Shown piece after piece: positions 25,730 to 34,703 of a stretch of 64,000 nt of DNA (its first letter is position 1; every line of letters starts with the position of its first letter). The notes beneath the pieces were generated by a model. That model did no database searches and was not told the DNA's origin. It saw only the letters and a program-made list of their open reading frames with translations. A program made the position numbers and the translations under genes. This DNA comes from Claveliimonas sp034178805 (lineage in GTDB: Bacteria > Bacillota > Clostridia > Lachnospirales > Lachnospiraceae). The stretch is from positions 1-64,000 of the forward strand of contig NZ_JBNPMZ010000002.1 of assembly GCF_050314255.1 (NCBI RefSeq), read 5' to 3'.

Positions 25730-26638
25730 TATTCCGCCTCCTCGTACATTGCATTGTATTTCTGAATGTGATCATAGAGATCCTGTATATTCGGATTAGC
25801 ATCCAGCATTTCCTGCTGAACATCTTTTACTTTCTCTTTGAACAAACTGATATCCGGTTCTATAAAAGTAACACCCATATCCTCCTGTGCCGTCTTTTTG
25901 GCTGCCTAGACTTTTTCTTCCCATTCCTCCAGCTCAACTTCGGTAGAACGACGTGCTGCCTCTTCGAAAATTTCCCGTTCCTCATCACTGAGGCCATTTA
26001 AAAACTTATAATTTGCGATCATAACATCGGGAATCATCTGATGTCTGGAATAAGTAAAATATTTTGCAACCTCTCCGTGCTTGTTGTCCGTAAGTGCCAG
26101 CTCATTATTTTCCGCACCGTCAATGACTCCCTGCTGAATTGCCGTATAGACTTCTCCAAAACTCATAGGTGAAGCGGCTGCTCCAAATGCCTGCGCCATT
26201 TTTACGCTTGCCGGACTCTGCTGCACACGAATCTTAAGTCCTTTTAAATCATCCGGTGTGTCAATTTCCGTCTTTGCATAGAAATTTCTCGTTCCTACGT
26301 TGTACCAGGTAACTACCTGCAGACCGGTCTCTTCTGTTGACGCATAGACCTTGTCCATATAGTCCGTATCATTCATCGCTGCAAAATATGCTTCTTCCGA
26401 AGTAAATAAATAAGGCATACTGAACACTTCATATACATCAGCAAAAATCTCCAGATTCGATATAATCCCTGAACGCTACTGCCCCGGAATATTCCGGATG
26501 GCTTTCTGCCTGTGACAGTGCGACCCTGATAATCCGTTTTTTCGTTGTTTCTCCTGTATCCCCACTGCAGCCTGTCGCCAGCATTCCTGCCATGCAGATA
26601 CATAGTGTACTGCTTATAATTTTCTTAAAGTTAATCAT
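25729..26638 (-). pseudogene. dctP: TRAP substrate-binding protein gene, disrupted
   Basis: The N-terminus is a lipoprotein signal (ICMAGMLATGC) followed by RIIRVALSQAESHPEYSGAVAFRDYIES. The frame then shifts directly into EIFADVYEVFSMPYLF, skipping about 75 residues of a normal DctP. The rest matches DctP (NFYAKTEIDTPDDLKGLKIRVQ, YTAIQQGVIDGAENNE) but a TAG stops it at 25906 before AAKKTAQEDMGVTF and a further ~60 codons. Deletion plus nonsense codon make it non-functional. The C-terminal reading frame is otherwise well preserved, so the loss is recent. Confidence 0.9.
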
Positions 26639-26685
26639 GTCTTCCCCTTTCAGATTCCATTCACTTTATCGTATCCGTGTTTCTG

Positions 26686-26704
26686 TGTAAGCCCTTACAT
26701 TATA
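26686..26704 (-). promoter_or_regulatory. Operator 1 and −10 of the dctPQM–uxaC unit
   Basis: The palindrome TGTAAG-CC-CTTACA (26686–26699) abuts a minus-strand TATAAT (plus 26699–26704). A LacI-type repressor bound here would cover the start of transcription. Confidence 0.75.
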
Positions 26705-26823
26705 TTTCAAGTATATGCCTGATTTTCAGCGAAGTCAATCAATATCCTATTCGCCCTTTTACCAATTTTTCGCTTGCTTTTTTGTGTAATTTAACCAATT
26801 ATTCTGTTTCTTTGCTTTTTCTA

Positions 26824-26852
26824 TTGACGAATTTCCAAGTTGGATGTAATTT
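26824..26852 (+). promoter_or_regulatory. Promoter of the uxaA operon
   Basis: −35 TTGACG (26824–26829), 17-bp spacer, −10 TAATTT (26847–26852), followed at once by operator 2. Confidence 0.65.
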
Positions 26853-26854
26853 TA

Positions 26855-26870
26855 ATGTAAGCTCTTACAT
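26855..26870 (+). promoter_or_regulatory. Operator 2 before uxaA
   Basis: Perfect palindrome ATGTAAG-CT-CTTACAT three bases after the −10, same core as operator 1. This form (TGTAAGCNCTTACA) is typical of LacI-family hexuronate repressors. Confidence 0.78.
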
Positions 26871-26902
26871 GCACTATTTTTGAGAAGGAGGAAACTGATT
26901 CA

Positions 26903-28384
26903 GTGAAAAAATTTATAAGAATCAATCCATCAGACAATGTAGCAGTTGCTCTTCAGCCGCTTCCGGAAGGAACTGCCATCGGACTTGATGATTTAACCAT
27001 TATATTAAAAGAAGATATCCCGCAGGGACATAAATTCGCATTAAAGGATTTAGAAGTCGGTAATTCCATAATAAAATATGGTAATCCGATTGGTCACGCA
27101 ACTACGAACATCCCTACCGGTTCATGGGTCCACACTCACAACCTGAAAACAGGTTTAGGAGAACTTCTTACTTATACTTATAACAAGAATGTTTCCCGGC
27201 TTCCCGAAAGTGAGCCAAAGTATTTTCAGGGATATCGAAGAAAAGATGGACGTGCAGGTGTCAGAAATGAAATCTGGATTATTCCCACGGTAGGATGTGT
27301 GAATAATGTAGCAACTGCTATCGAAAAAGCTTCTCAGAAATATCTCTTACCGAATATAGAAAGCATCGCTGCATTCCCGCATCCTTATGGATGTTCACAG
27401 ATGGGAGATGATCAGGATAATACACGGAAGATTCTTGCGGACCTGGTAAATCATCCTAACGCAGGTGGTGTATTAGTCCTTGGTCTTGGCTGTGAGAACA
27501 GTAATATTGATGAATTAAAAAAATACATCGGTGACTATGACAAAGACCGTGTACGTTTTCTGGTAGCCCAGGAAAGTGATGACGAAATCGCAGACGGCGT
27601 CCGGATCGTCGGCGAACTTGCAGCATATGCTTCTCAGTTTACCCGGGAACCGATTCCCGCCTCCGAACTTGTCATCGGTATGAAATGCGGTGGTTCCGAT
27701 GGACTCTCTGGTATTACAGCCAATCCAACCGTCGGTGCATTTTCAGACAAACTGATTGCCATGGGCGGATCTACGATCCTGACCGAGGTTCCTGAAATGT
27801 TTGGTGCAGAAGTTTCCCTGATGAACCGCTGTGAGACAAAAGAACTTTTCGACCAGACCGTTGATTTAATCAATGATTTTAAGAATTACTTTAAAAGCCA
27901 TAATCAGACCATTTACGAGAATCCATCTCCGGGAAACAAAAAGGGCGGGATCTCAAGTCTTGAGGACAAATCTCTCGGCTGCACCCAGAAATCAGGAAGT
28001 GCTCCTGTAGAAGGCGTTCTGTCCTATGGTGAACCGATCAGCGTCAAGGGTCTGAATCTGTTAAGTGCCCCGGGCAATGACCTCGTTGCTTCTACTGCTC
28101 TTGCTGCTTCCGGCGCACATATTGTACTCTTTACCACCGGTCGCGGGACCCCGTTTGCCTGCCCGGTACCAACCGTAAAGATTGCAACCAACAATCAACT
28201 GGCAAACAAAAAACAAAACTGGATCGACTTTAACTGTGGAGTCATGGTAGATGATACTCCGCTGGATGAGCTTTCAGACAATCTTCTGGACTTTGTCCTG
28301 GACATTGCCTCCGGCAGAAAATCAAAATCAGAAGAGGCCGGATTCCACGATATGGCAATCTTTAAGCAGGGTGTTACATTATAA
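26903..28384 (+). CDS. uxaA: Altronate dehydratase
   Basis: 493 residues. Removes water from D-altronate to give 2-keto-3-deoxygluconate. The N-terminal SAF-type domain (about 1–95; PLPEGTAIGLDDLTI, HATTNIPTGSWVHTHNL) and the large dehydratase domain starting GYRRKDGRAGVRNE and VLGLGCENSNIDEL are both complete. GTG start, eleven bases after AAGGAGG. First gene of the plus-strand operon. Confidence 0.95.
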   Translation: MKKFIRINPSDNVAVALQPLPEGTAIGLDDLTIILKEDIPQGHKFALKDLEVGNSIIKYGNPIGHATTNIPTGSWVHTHNLKTGLGELLTYTYNKNVSRLPESEPKYFQGYRRKDGRAGVRNEIWIIPTVGCVNNVATAIEKASQKYLLPNIESIAAFPHPYGCSQMGDDQDNTRKILADLVNHPNAGGVLVLGLGCENSNIDELKKYIGDYDKDRVRFLVAQESDDEIADGVRIVGELAAYASQFTREPIPASELVIGMKCGGSDGLSGITANPTVGAFSDKLIAMGGSTILTEVPEMFGAEVSLMNRCETKELFDQTVDLINDFKNYFKSHNQTIYENPSPGNKKGGISSLEDKSLGCTQKSGSAPVEGVLSYGEPISVKGLNLLSAPGNDLVASTALAASGAHIVLFTTGRGTPFACPVPTVKIATNNQLANKKQNWIDFNCGVMVDDTPLDELSDNLLDFVLDIASGRKSKSEEAGFHDMAIFKQGVTL

Positions 28385-28426
28385 CGGATCCGATTTTCGA
28401 ATCTTGAAACAGAAAGGAAATAGAAC

Positions 28427-29920
28427 ATGAAAAAGTTATCTTACAAAACTTTAGAAGAACAAAACTATGACGGCTATCTTTTAAAAGAGGCGCCGGAGCG
28501 TGTCCTTCAGTTTGGAGAAGGAAATTTCTTACGTGCATTTGTTGATTATTTTATCGATGTTATGAATGAAAAGGCTGGATTCAACTCCAAAGTTGTTCTC
28601 TGTCAGCCGATTTCTTCCGGCAGTGTAATTAAAAATTTTATTAACGAACAGGAAGGACTTTATACCTTATTCTTAAGAGGATTCCAGGATGGAAAGGAAG
28701 TCAACAAAAAACGTGTCATCTCCTGCGTGAGTCGCTGCCTGAATCCGTATGAAGATTATGAAACCCTTCTTGCATGTGCCGACAATCCGGAGCTCCGCTT
28801 TATCGCATGTAACACAACAGAGGCCGGCATTGCTTATGATGAGTCCTGCCTGTTTACAGATGCTCCTGCAGGCAGCTATCCCGGAAAGCTGACCCAGTTC
28901 CTGTATCGCCGTTTCCAGAAATTTGGAAGTGAAGCAGGAAAAGGATTTATCATTCTTGCCTGTGAACTGATTGACGACAACGGAAAAGAACTGGAAAAAT
29001 GTGTATTAAAATATGCGAAGCAGTGGAATCTCGGGGAAGACTTCACTGCGTGGATTCAGAAAGAAAATATCTTCTGTTCCACTCTGGTTGACCGGATTGT
29101 AACCGGTTATCCTCGAAATGAAGCAAAGGAAATCTGTGAAAACCTGGGATATGAAGATAATCTCATTGACACCGGAGAAATCTTTGGCTTCTGGGTTATC
29201 GAAGGACCAGAATCAATTAAAGATGAATTTCCGGTAGATAAAGCAGGTCTTCCGATCCTGATCACGGACAATCACAAACCTTATAAGCAGAGAAAAGTGC
29301 GAATCTTAAACGGTGCCCACACTTCCTTTGTACTTGGAGCTTATCTTGCAGGACAGGACATTGTAAGAGATTGCATGCATGATGATGTTATCTGCGGATT
29401 CATGAATAAGACCATCTATGATGAGATTATCCCGACTCTGGATCTGCCGGAAGAAGAATTGAAGGATTTCGCAGCTTCTGTAACCGAACGTTTCAAGAAT
29501 CCGTTCATCGATCACGCATTACTGGCAATTTCTCTGAATTCCACTTCTAAGTGGAAAGCCCGCGTTATGCCGTCACTGAAAGGTTACATGGAGCGTAAAG
29601 GAACACTTCCTGCATGCATCACTGCTTCCTTTGCTTTTTACATTGCCTTCTTCAATGGACATACACTGACAGAGGAAGGACTCACTGCAGACAGAGCCGG
29701 CAATTCTTACACAGTAAAGGATGATAAGGCTGTTCTTGAGTTCTATGCAGCTCATAAAGACGATTCCGTCGAAGATCTGGTGCATGCTGTATGTACAAAT
29801 ATTGATTTCTGGGGCGAGGATCTGACAAAGCTTGAAGGGTTTGAATCTGCCGTCTGTGATTATCTGACACAGATTCGCGCAAACGGCACTTATGAAGTAA
29901 TGAAATCACTGCTGAAATAA
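28427..29920 (+). CDS. uxaB: Tagaturonate reductase
   Basis: 497 residues of the mannitol dehydrogenase superfamily. It reduces D-tagaturonate to D-altronate with NADH. The nucleotide-binding start is RVLQFGEGNFLRAF; KVRILNGAHTSF holds the conserved NGAHT active-site segment. AGAAAGGAAATAG precedes the ATG. It lies 42 bases after uxaA and 15 before kdgA. The presence of UxaA/UxaB without UxuA/UxuB points to galacturonate rather than glucuronate as the main substrate. Confidence 0.94.
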   Translation: MKKLSYKTLEEQNYDGYLLKEAPERVLQFGEGNFLRAFVDYFIDVMNEKAGFNSKVVLCQPISSGSVIKNFINEQEGLYTLFLRGFQDGKEVNKKRVISCVSRCLNPYEDYETLLACADNPELRFIACNTTEAGIAYDESCLFTDAPAGSYPGKLTQFLYRRFQKFGSEAGKGFIILACELIDDNGKELEKCVLKYAKQWNLGEDFTAWIQKENIFCSTLVDRIVTGYPRNEAKEICENLGYEDNLIDTGEIFGFWVIEGPESIKDEFPVDKAGLPILITDNHKPYKQRKVRILNGAHTSFVLGAYLAGQDIVRDCMHDDVICGFMNKTIYDEIIPTLDLPEEELKDFAASVTERFKNPFIDHALLAISLNSTSKWKARVMPSLKGYMERKGTLPACITASFAFYIAFFNGHTLTEEGLTADRAGNSYTVKDDKAVLEFYAAHKDDSVEDLVHAVCTNIDFWGEDLTKLEGFESAVCDYLTQIRANGTYEVMKSLLK

Positions 29921-29935
29921 GAAGGAGATGTTGTT

Positions 29936-30577
29936 ATGAACACTACATTAGAAAAATTACATCAATTTGGAATTGTACCGGTTGTTGTTCTTGATGATGC
30001 CAAAGACGCTGCACCTCTTGCAAAAGCGCTTTGCAGTGGCGGGCTTGCCTGCGCGGAAGTTACCTTCCGTACAGAGGCAGCAGAGGAATCCATTCGAATC
30101 ATGGCACAGGAATTTCCGGAAATGATCGTCGGCGCCGGCACGGTTCTTACGATCGAACAGGTTGACCGCGCAGTAAATGCAGGTGCAAAATTTATCGTCA
30201 CTCCGGGATTTGATCCGGAAATCGTAGCCTATTGCCAGGAAAAAGAAATACCCATCACCCCCGGTGTTGTTACTCCCAGCGAAATGGCACAGGCAGTTAA
30301 GTTCGGCCTGGACATTGTAAAATTCTTCCCGGCAGAACCTTCCGGCGGACTTTCTATGATCAAAGCAGTTGCCGCTCCATATACCATGCTTCGTTTCATG
30401 CCTACCGGCGGACTGAATCCCCAAAACGTAGGCAGCTACCTGCAATATGACCGGATATTCGCCTGCGGTGGAAGCTGGATGGTAAAATCATCCCTGATTG
30501 ATGCCGGTGACTTTGAACAGATCACCGCATTGACAAAAGAAGCTGTAGAACTGGTTCAAAAATATAGGGAGGTATAA
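29936..30577 (+). CDS. kdgA: 2-keto-3-deoxy-6-phosphogluconate aldolase
   Basis: 213 residues, normal for the family. Splits KDPG into pyruvate and glyceraldehyde 3-phosphate. The Schiff-base Lys is in GLDIVKFFPAE and the catalytic Glu in CAEVTFRT. GTVLTIEQ and MPTGGLNPQN are conserved phosphate- and substrate-binding loops. AGAAGGAG before the ATG. Third gene of the operon. Confidence 0.94.
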   Translation: MNTTLEKLHQFGIVPVVVLDDAKDAAPLAKALCSGGLACAEVTFRTEAAEESIRIMAQEFPEMIVGAGTVLTIEQVDRAVNAGAKFIVTPGFDPEIVAYCQEKEIPITPGVVTPSEMAQAVKFGLDIVKFFPAEPSGGLSMIKAVAAPYTMLRFMPTGGLNPQNVGSYLQYDRIFACGGSWMVKSSLIDAGDFEQITALTKEAVELVQKYREV

Positions 30578-30579
30578 AC

Positions 30580-31608
30580 ATGGCTAAAGTAATCACTTTA
30601 GGTGAAATCATGATGCGCCTCTCCCCTCCGGGATACGAAAGATTTGTTCAGGCACAGTCTTTTGATATTAATTATGGAGGAGCAGAGGCAAACGTTGCTG
30701 TTTCTCTGGCTCAGCTCGGCCATGACACTGTATTTGTTTCCAAAATACCGGCCACCCCTATTGGCAATGCTGCCGTTTCCACACTTCAGAAATTCGGCGT
30801 TGACACTCGCCATATCGCACGGGGCGGCAGTCGCCTTGGCATTTATTTTTTGGAAAACGGTGCTTCTGTAAGACCATCTTCCGTGGTCTATGACAGAGCG
30901 GATTCTGCTATCACCAAAGCAACACCCGATGAATTTGATTTTGATGCAATCTTCAGGGATGCCACCCTCTTCCATGTGTCCGGAATCACACCAGTTCTGA
31001 GCAATGATACTGCCGCTCTCACTCTTGCAGCTTTAAAAAAAGCGAAGGAACATGGTGTCACTGTTTCCTTTGATTTAAATTATCGCGCAAAGCTGTGGAC
31101 AGATGGAATAGCAGAAAAGCAGCAGATGCTACACGAAATGATGCAGTATGTGGATATTTGTTTTGGCAACGCAAGAGATGCTGCCAAATGCCTCGGCTAT
31201 ACGGACGGAAATCTGGATCTGATAAATGGTGACTATGCTGTCTGCGTAGACGAAGAACATATGACCCAGGTATTAGACACCTATCACCTCAAATATTTGA
31301 TTACTACACTCCGCAAAAACAACAGTGCCTCCGACAACGGATGGTCAGGCGCAATCTGCAGTAAAAACGGACTCTATCAGGGTAAAGTTTATGATCTACA
31401 CATCGTCGACCGTGTCGGCGGCGGTGATGCTTTTGCTTCCGGAGTACTGCACGGAATTCTCTCCGGAATGGGGGCAGAAAAATCCCTGGAATTCGGACTT
31501 GCCGCTGCTGCGATCAAGCATACAATCCCCGGAGATCTGAACTTTTTGGAAGAAACCGAAGTTCTGTCTCTGATGGAAAGCGATGGAAACGGACGGGTAC
31601 AGCGCTAA
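30580..31608 (+). CDS. kdgK: 2-keto-3-deoxygluconate kinase (PfkB family)
   Basis: 342 residues. Phosphorylates KDG to KDPG before aldol cleavage. PfkB signatures: NYGGAEANVAVSLAQLG at the N-terminus and DRVGGGDAFASGVLHG with the catalytic Asp near the C-terminus. The start is two bases after the kdgA stop, with GGGAGG inside the kdgA end. Closes the operon and the pathway. Confidence 0.93.
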   Translation: MAKVITLGEIMMRLSPPGYERFVQAQSFDINYGGAEANVAVSLAQLGHDTVFVSKIPATPIGNAAVSTLQKFGVDTRHIARGGSRLGIYFLENGASVRPSSVVYDRADSAITKATPDEFDFDAIFRDATLFHVSGITPVLSNDTAALTLAALKKAKEHGVTVSFDLNYRAKLWTDGIAEKQQMLHEMMQYVDICFGNARDAAKCLGYTDGNLDLINGDYAVCVDEEHMTQVLDTYHLKYLITTLRKNNSASDNGWSGAICSKNGLYQGKVYDLHIVDRVGGGDAFASGVLHGILSGMGAEKSLEFGLAAAAIKHTIPGDLNFLEETEVLSLMESDGNGRVQR

Positions 31609-31643
31609 TTAAGCTAATCGATATATTTTTTTCTCCTAAAAAA

Positions 31644-31669
31644 GGAAAGGGGGCAAATGCCCTCTTTCC
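31644..31669 (+). terminator. Hairpin after kdgK
   Basis: GGAAAGGGGGCA pairs with TGCCCTCTTTCC (one G·U) around two bases; the T-run after it is weak. Likely end of the uxa operon. Confidence 0.6.
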
Positions 31670-31674
31670 AGAAT

Positions 31675-31703
31675 TTGCAATTTCTATACTCTAATGTTAT
31701 ACT
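31675..31703 (+). promoter_or_regulatory. Promoter of the molybdopterin oxidoreductase gene
   Basis: −35 TTGCAA (31675–31680), 17-bp spacer, −10 TATACT (31698–31703), 60 bases before the ATG. Confidence 0.72.
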
Positions 31704-31764
31704 TTTCCCGTAGAAAACTTACAAAAATATTTATGATCATAATTGCTGTAAAGGAGACATATCT

Positions 31765-33864
31765 ATGATTATAAACAGAATCTGTGGTATGTGCCAGGGC
31801 GGATGCCAGGTAAATGTCACAGTAGAAGACGGAAAAATCACACGTGTTGAACCCGATATGACATCTCCAAAGGGACGTTTATGCGTAAGGGGTGCCTTAA
31901 CTCCGGAAATACTATACGGCCCGGAAAGATTAACATATCCTATGATCCGTGATGGCGAAAGAGGCGAAGGAAAATTCCGCCGTGCCACATGGGATGAAGC
32001 TCTTACACATGCCGCTAACCTGATAAAAGAAACTTCTGAGAAGTATGGTGCACGTTCCATTGCATCTTACCTCGGACGTGGTGTTCTCGGAACACCTGTC
32101 GGGCGTATCCTTAACGGAATTCCTGATTCTCCATGCTTAGTAAAACGCCTTGGTTCTCCAAACGATTTCAGCGTTTCATCTATCTGTAACATGGCTTCCA
32201 GCATGGTAACACCAATTACAACATTCGGATTTAGTACTCGCATGATGGTACAGGATATTCCAAACAGCGATTACATTTTCGTATGGGGTAAAAACCCTAC
32301 ATCAGACGATGGTCCTCAGATGGCACTAAAAAATATTAAAGCTGCCAAAGAAAGAGGTGCCAAACTTATTGTTATTGATCCCCGTAAGAACGGAATCGGT
32401 GAAATGGCTGACCTCTGGATTCCGATAATTCCGGGTTCTGACGGCGCTCTTGCTCTTGCAATGCTGAAGCTCATCATTGACAGCGAACGCTATGACAAAG
32501 ATTTTGTTGCAAATTATACACAGGGATTTCATGAATTCAAGACCTATCTTGATGCTCTCACATTAGAACAGTTATCCGGATATTGTGGGGTTTCCCTCGA
32601 ACTTATATGTGAGTTAACAGACATTTTCTGCTCAACAGAGAAGATTTCTCTGATTGCATACACAGGTCTTGAGTATCAGCTTAGTGGAATCCAGAATAAC
32701 CGTGCAATCTTTGTACTCTGGGCAATCACCGGAAAACTCGACGTAGAAGGCGGTATCTACTTCAATGGCAAAGGACTCCCAACATTTAAGGAACGGCCAC
32801 TCCCTACGGAAAACAAACCTATTGGCGTGGATGAATTTCCAATGTTCTATAAGTTCATGGGCGGCGGACAATTCTGTCGTTTTCCTAAAGCAGTATTGGA
32901 AGATGATCCTTACCCGATACGTGCATTAATTTCTGTTGGCGGTTCTCCGGTACTTACTTACCCGGAGAGTAACAAATGGCGCGAGGCATACAAAAAACTC
33001 AACTGTCTCATCGTTGTGGACCGTTATCCTACAGAAGAATGCCGATTTGCCGATGTAGTTTTCCCATCCGTAACATTGTTTGAAACATACAAACCCGTCA
33101 TGAATACTGATGGAAAAGTCACATTAATCGAACCAATCATCAAACCAGTTGGCGAATGCAGGGACGATTCCCTTATCTTAGCCGGAATTGCAAAGAAACT
33201 TGGCGTTGGAGATGACTATCCGGAAACAGATGAAGAATTCAGAGAATGGTTATGCCAGATGCTCCCACCTTATGCCGGCGATTTTGGCACAGGCGGAAAA
33301 CAACCACCGCGTGAATATAAGAAATATGAAACAGGTGCTCTTAGAGCTGATGGACAGCCGGGATTTCCGACTCCATCCGGAAAATTTGAAATCTGCTCTA
33401 CACTTCTTTCTGAAAATGGATTTGCTCCTTACCCGGAATATGCAGACATTCATTCTATTCCGGAATTGAACAATCCAGAATTTCCATTCATAATGACAAC
33501 CGGTGCAAGAAGCAAGCACAGAATGGGAGTATTTGGCGCCAATGTTCCGGGAGTGGCAAAGATCGAGCCATATCCATATGTGGATATTGATCCTGAGGAT
33601 GCGAAGGAACTGGGAATCGCAGATGGCGACTGGACACAGGTAACCACTCCATTCGGAGCAGGAACATTTAAAGCCAGATTAAGCAAAATGGCCCGTCACT
33701 GTATTCACATCCCACATGGCGGCGGAAGTGCATACATGCCAACAGCATGGAAGATTGGAAATGTAAACGAACTTACAAGTCTGGATTTTAACGACCCAAT
33801 TACAGGATTTGTAGCGATGAAATCTATTCCCTGCAAAATTGAAAAGTCAGATTTTGCAGAATAG
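31765..33864 (+). CDS. Molybdopterin-dependent oxidoreductase (DMSO-reductase family), orphan catalytic subunit
   Basis: 699 residues. An N-terminal [4Fe-4S] motif is visible: Cys 7, 10, 14 and 40 (C-x2-C-x3-C-x25-C). Bis-MGD binding segments follow (YIFVWGKNPTSD, LIVIDPRKNG). The likely metal ligand is Cys in SSICNMASS (about residue 150). The MopB C-terminal domain begins near PFIMTTGARSKHRMG. No electron-transfer subunit, membrane anchor or chaperone gene lies nearby, unlike respiratory complexes. The layout resembles the single-subunit enzymes of gut anaerobes that act on aromatic or polyol compounds. Substrate unknown. AAAGGAG precedes the ATG. Confidence 0.88.
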   Translation: MIINRICGMCQGGCQVNVTVEDGKITRVEPDMTSPKGRLCVRGALTPEILYGPERLTYPMIRDGERGEGKFRRATWDEALTHAANLIKETSEKYGARSIASYLGRGVLGTPVGRILNGIPDSPCLVKRLGSPNDFSVSSICNMASSMVTPITTFGFSTRMMVQDIPNSDYIFVWGKNPTSDDGPQMALKNIKAAKERGAKLIVIDPRKNGIGEMADLWIPIIPGSDGALALAMLKLIIDSERYDKDFVANYTQGFHEFKTYLDALTLEQLSGYCGVSLELICELTDIFCSTEKISLIAYTGLEYQLSGIQNNRAIFVLWAITGKLDVEGGIYFNGKGLPTFKERPLPTENKPIGVDEFPMFYKFMGGGQFCRFPKAVLEDDPYPIRALISVGGSPVLTYPESNKWREAYKKLNCLIVVDRYPTEECRFADVVFPSVTLFETYKPVMNTDGKVTLIEPIIKPVGECRDDSLILAGIAKKLGVGDDYPETDEEFREWLCQMLPPYAGDFGTGGKQPPREYKKYETGALRADGQPGFPTPSGKFEICSTLLSENGFAPYPEYADIHSIPELNNPEFPFIMTTGARSKHRMGVFGANVPGVAKIEPYPYVDIDPEDAKELGIADGDWTQVTTPFGAGTFKARLSKMARHCIHIPHGGGSAYMPTAWKIGNVNELTSLDFNDPITGFVAMKSIPCKIEKSDFAE

Positions 33865-33874
33865 TTTCTCAAAA

Positions 33875-33910
33875 CCCCTGCATTCATTGTTTTTGCAATG
33901 TATGCAGGGG
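33875..33910. repeat. CCCCTGCAT stem-loop, copy 2
   Basis: Differs from the copy at 11950–11985 by one loop base. It lies eleven bases after the stop of the molybdopterin gene and probably ends its transcript and that of the convergent SWIM gene. Confidence 0.8.
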
Positions 33911-33963
33911 TTAGTGTCACATGCGGTGTCACTGCAAAGCATATTACGTGATTATATTTATCC

Positions 33964-34695
33964 TTACAAAACGCCAAATAACCCTTCCCAGCTTTCATCG
34001 GTAATGATCCGTTTACTCGGAGTATCTGCATTGGCGAGCATACTTTCCACACGATTTGCCAGTGTTACGTCTACAAAACGATCCACATCAATTCCCCGCA
34101 ATTCGAAGAACAACAGAGGATTTTCATCGAACCGGGCTCCGATTCCATACAAGACTGCGGCAACATGCTTACACATTAATGCCCAGTCCGGGCAACTGCA
34201 GCTGAAGCTGATTTCCCTGGGTTCCGGGAAAAGCCCCTGCCTGCCAAGGAACATTTCTTTCATCTCTTCCGGGAAATCTCCCTTCATAAGGCGCTCCAGA
34301 TTTTCTATTTTTCTGCCGCACTGTGCAATTACACACTGACATCGCTCTTCAGAGAGAGGACTGATTCTTATTTCTATTTTGTATGGTGTTTTTCTTCTTC
34401 CCTGAACACGTGCCAGGACTTTTCCTTTTTGAATTTTGAGATCCACAACCGCACCAGTACGCACATATCGTTTTCCACGCTCAAGCCGGCTCTCATAATC
34501 TGCATATCTCTCCAGATTCTCACACCAGGCTTGTCCCCACCAGCTTTTTACAATGCTTCGGCCCTGAATCACAACAGGATTCAGCACCTTGCCTTTTGAC
34601 TTTTCTTTTTTCATTGTCTGTTTTGCATTCTTCTGCAGCTGTGCCGTCTTCGGCTGGCTGTAACTTTCATCAGTACTCCAATAACTTCTGCTCAT
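33964..34695 (-). CDS. SWIM zinc-finger protein
   Basis: 243 residues. The SWIM motif CSCPDWALMCKHVAAVLY (C-x-C...C-x-H) is around residues 165–182. SIVKSWWGQAWCENLERYADYESRL near the start is the common N-terminal signature of bacterial SWIM proteins paired with SNF2 helicases (as B. subtilis YwqB with YwqA). TAGGAGATATT precedes the ATG and overlaps the stop of the SNF2 gene, so the two are coupled. Likely a nucleic-acid- or protein-binding partner of the helicase. Confidence 0.88.
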   Translation of the reverse strand: MSRSYWSTDESYSQPKTAQLQKNAKQTMKKEKSKGKVLNPVVIQGRSIVKSWWGQAWCENLERYADYESRLERGKRYVRTGAVVDLKIQKGKVLARVQGRRKTPYKIEIRISPLSEERCQCVIAQCGRKIENLERLMKGDFPEEMKEMFLGRQGLFPEPREISFSCSCPDWALMCKHVAAVLYGIGARFDENPLLFFELRGIDVDRFVDVTLANRVESMLANADTPSKRIITDESWEGLFGVL

Positions 34696-34703
34696 AATAT
34701 CTC

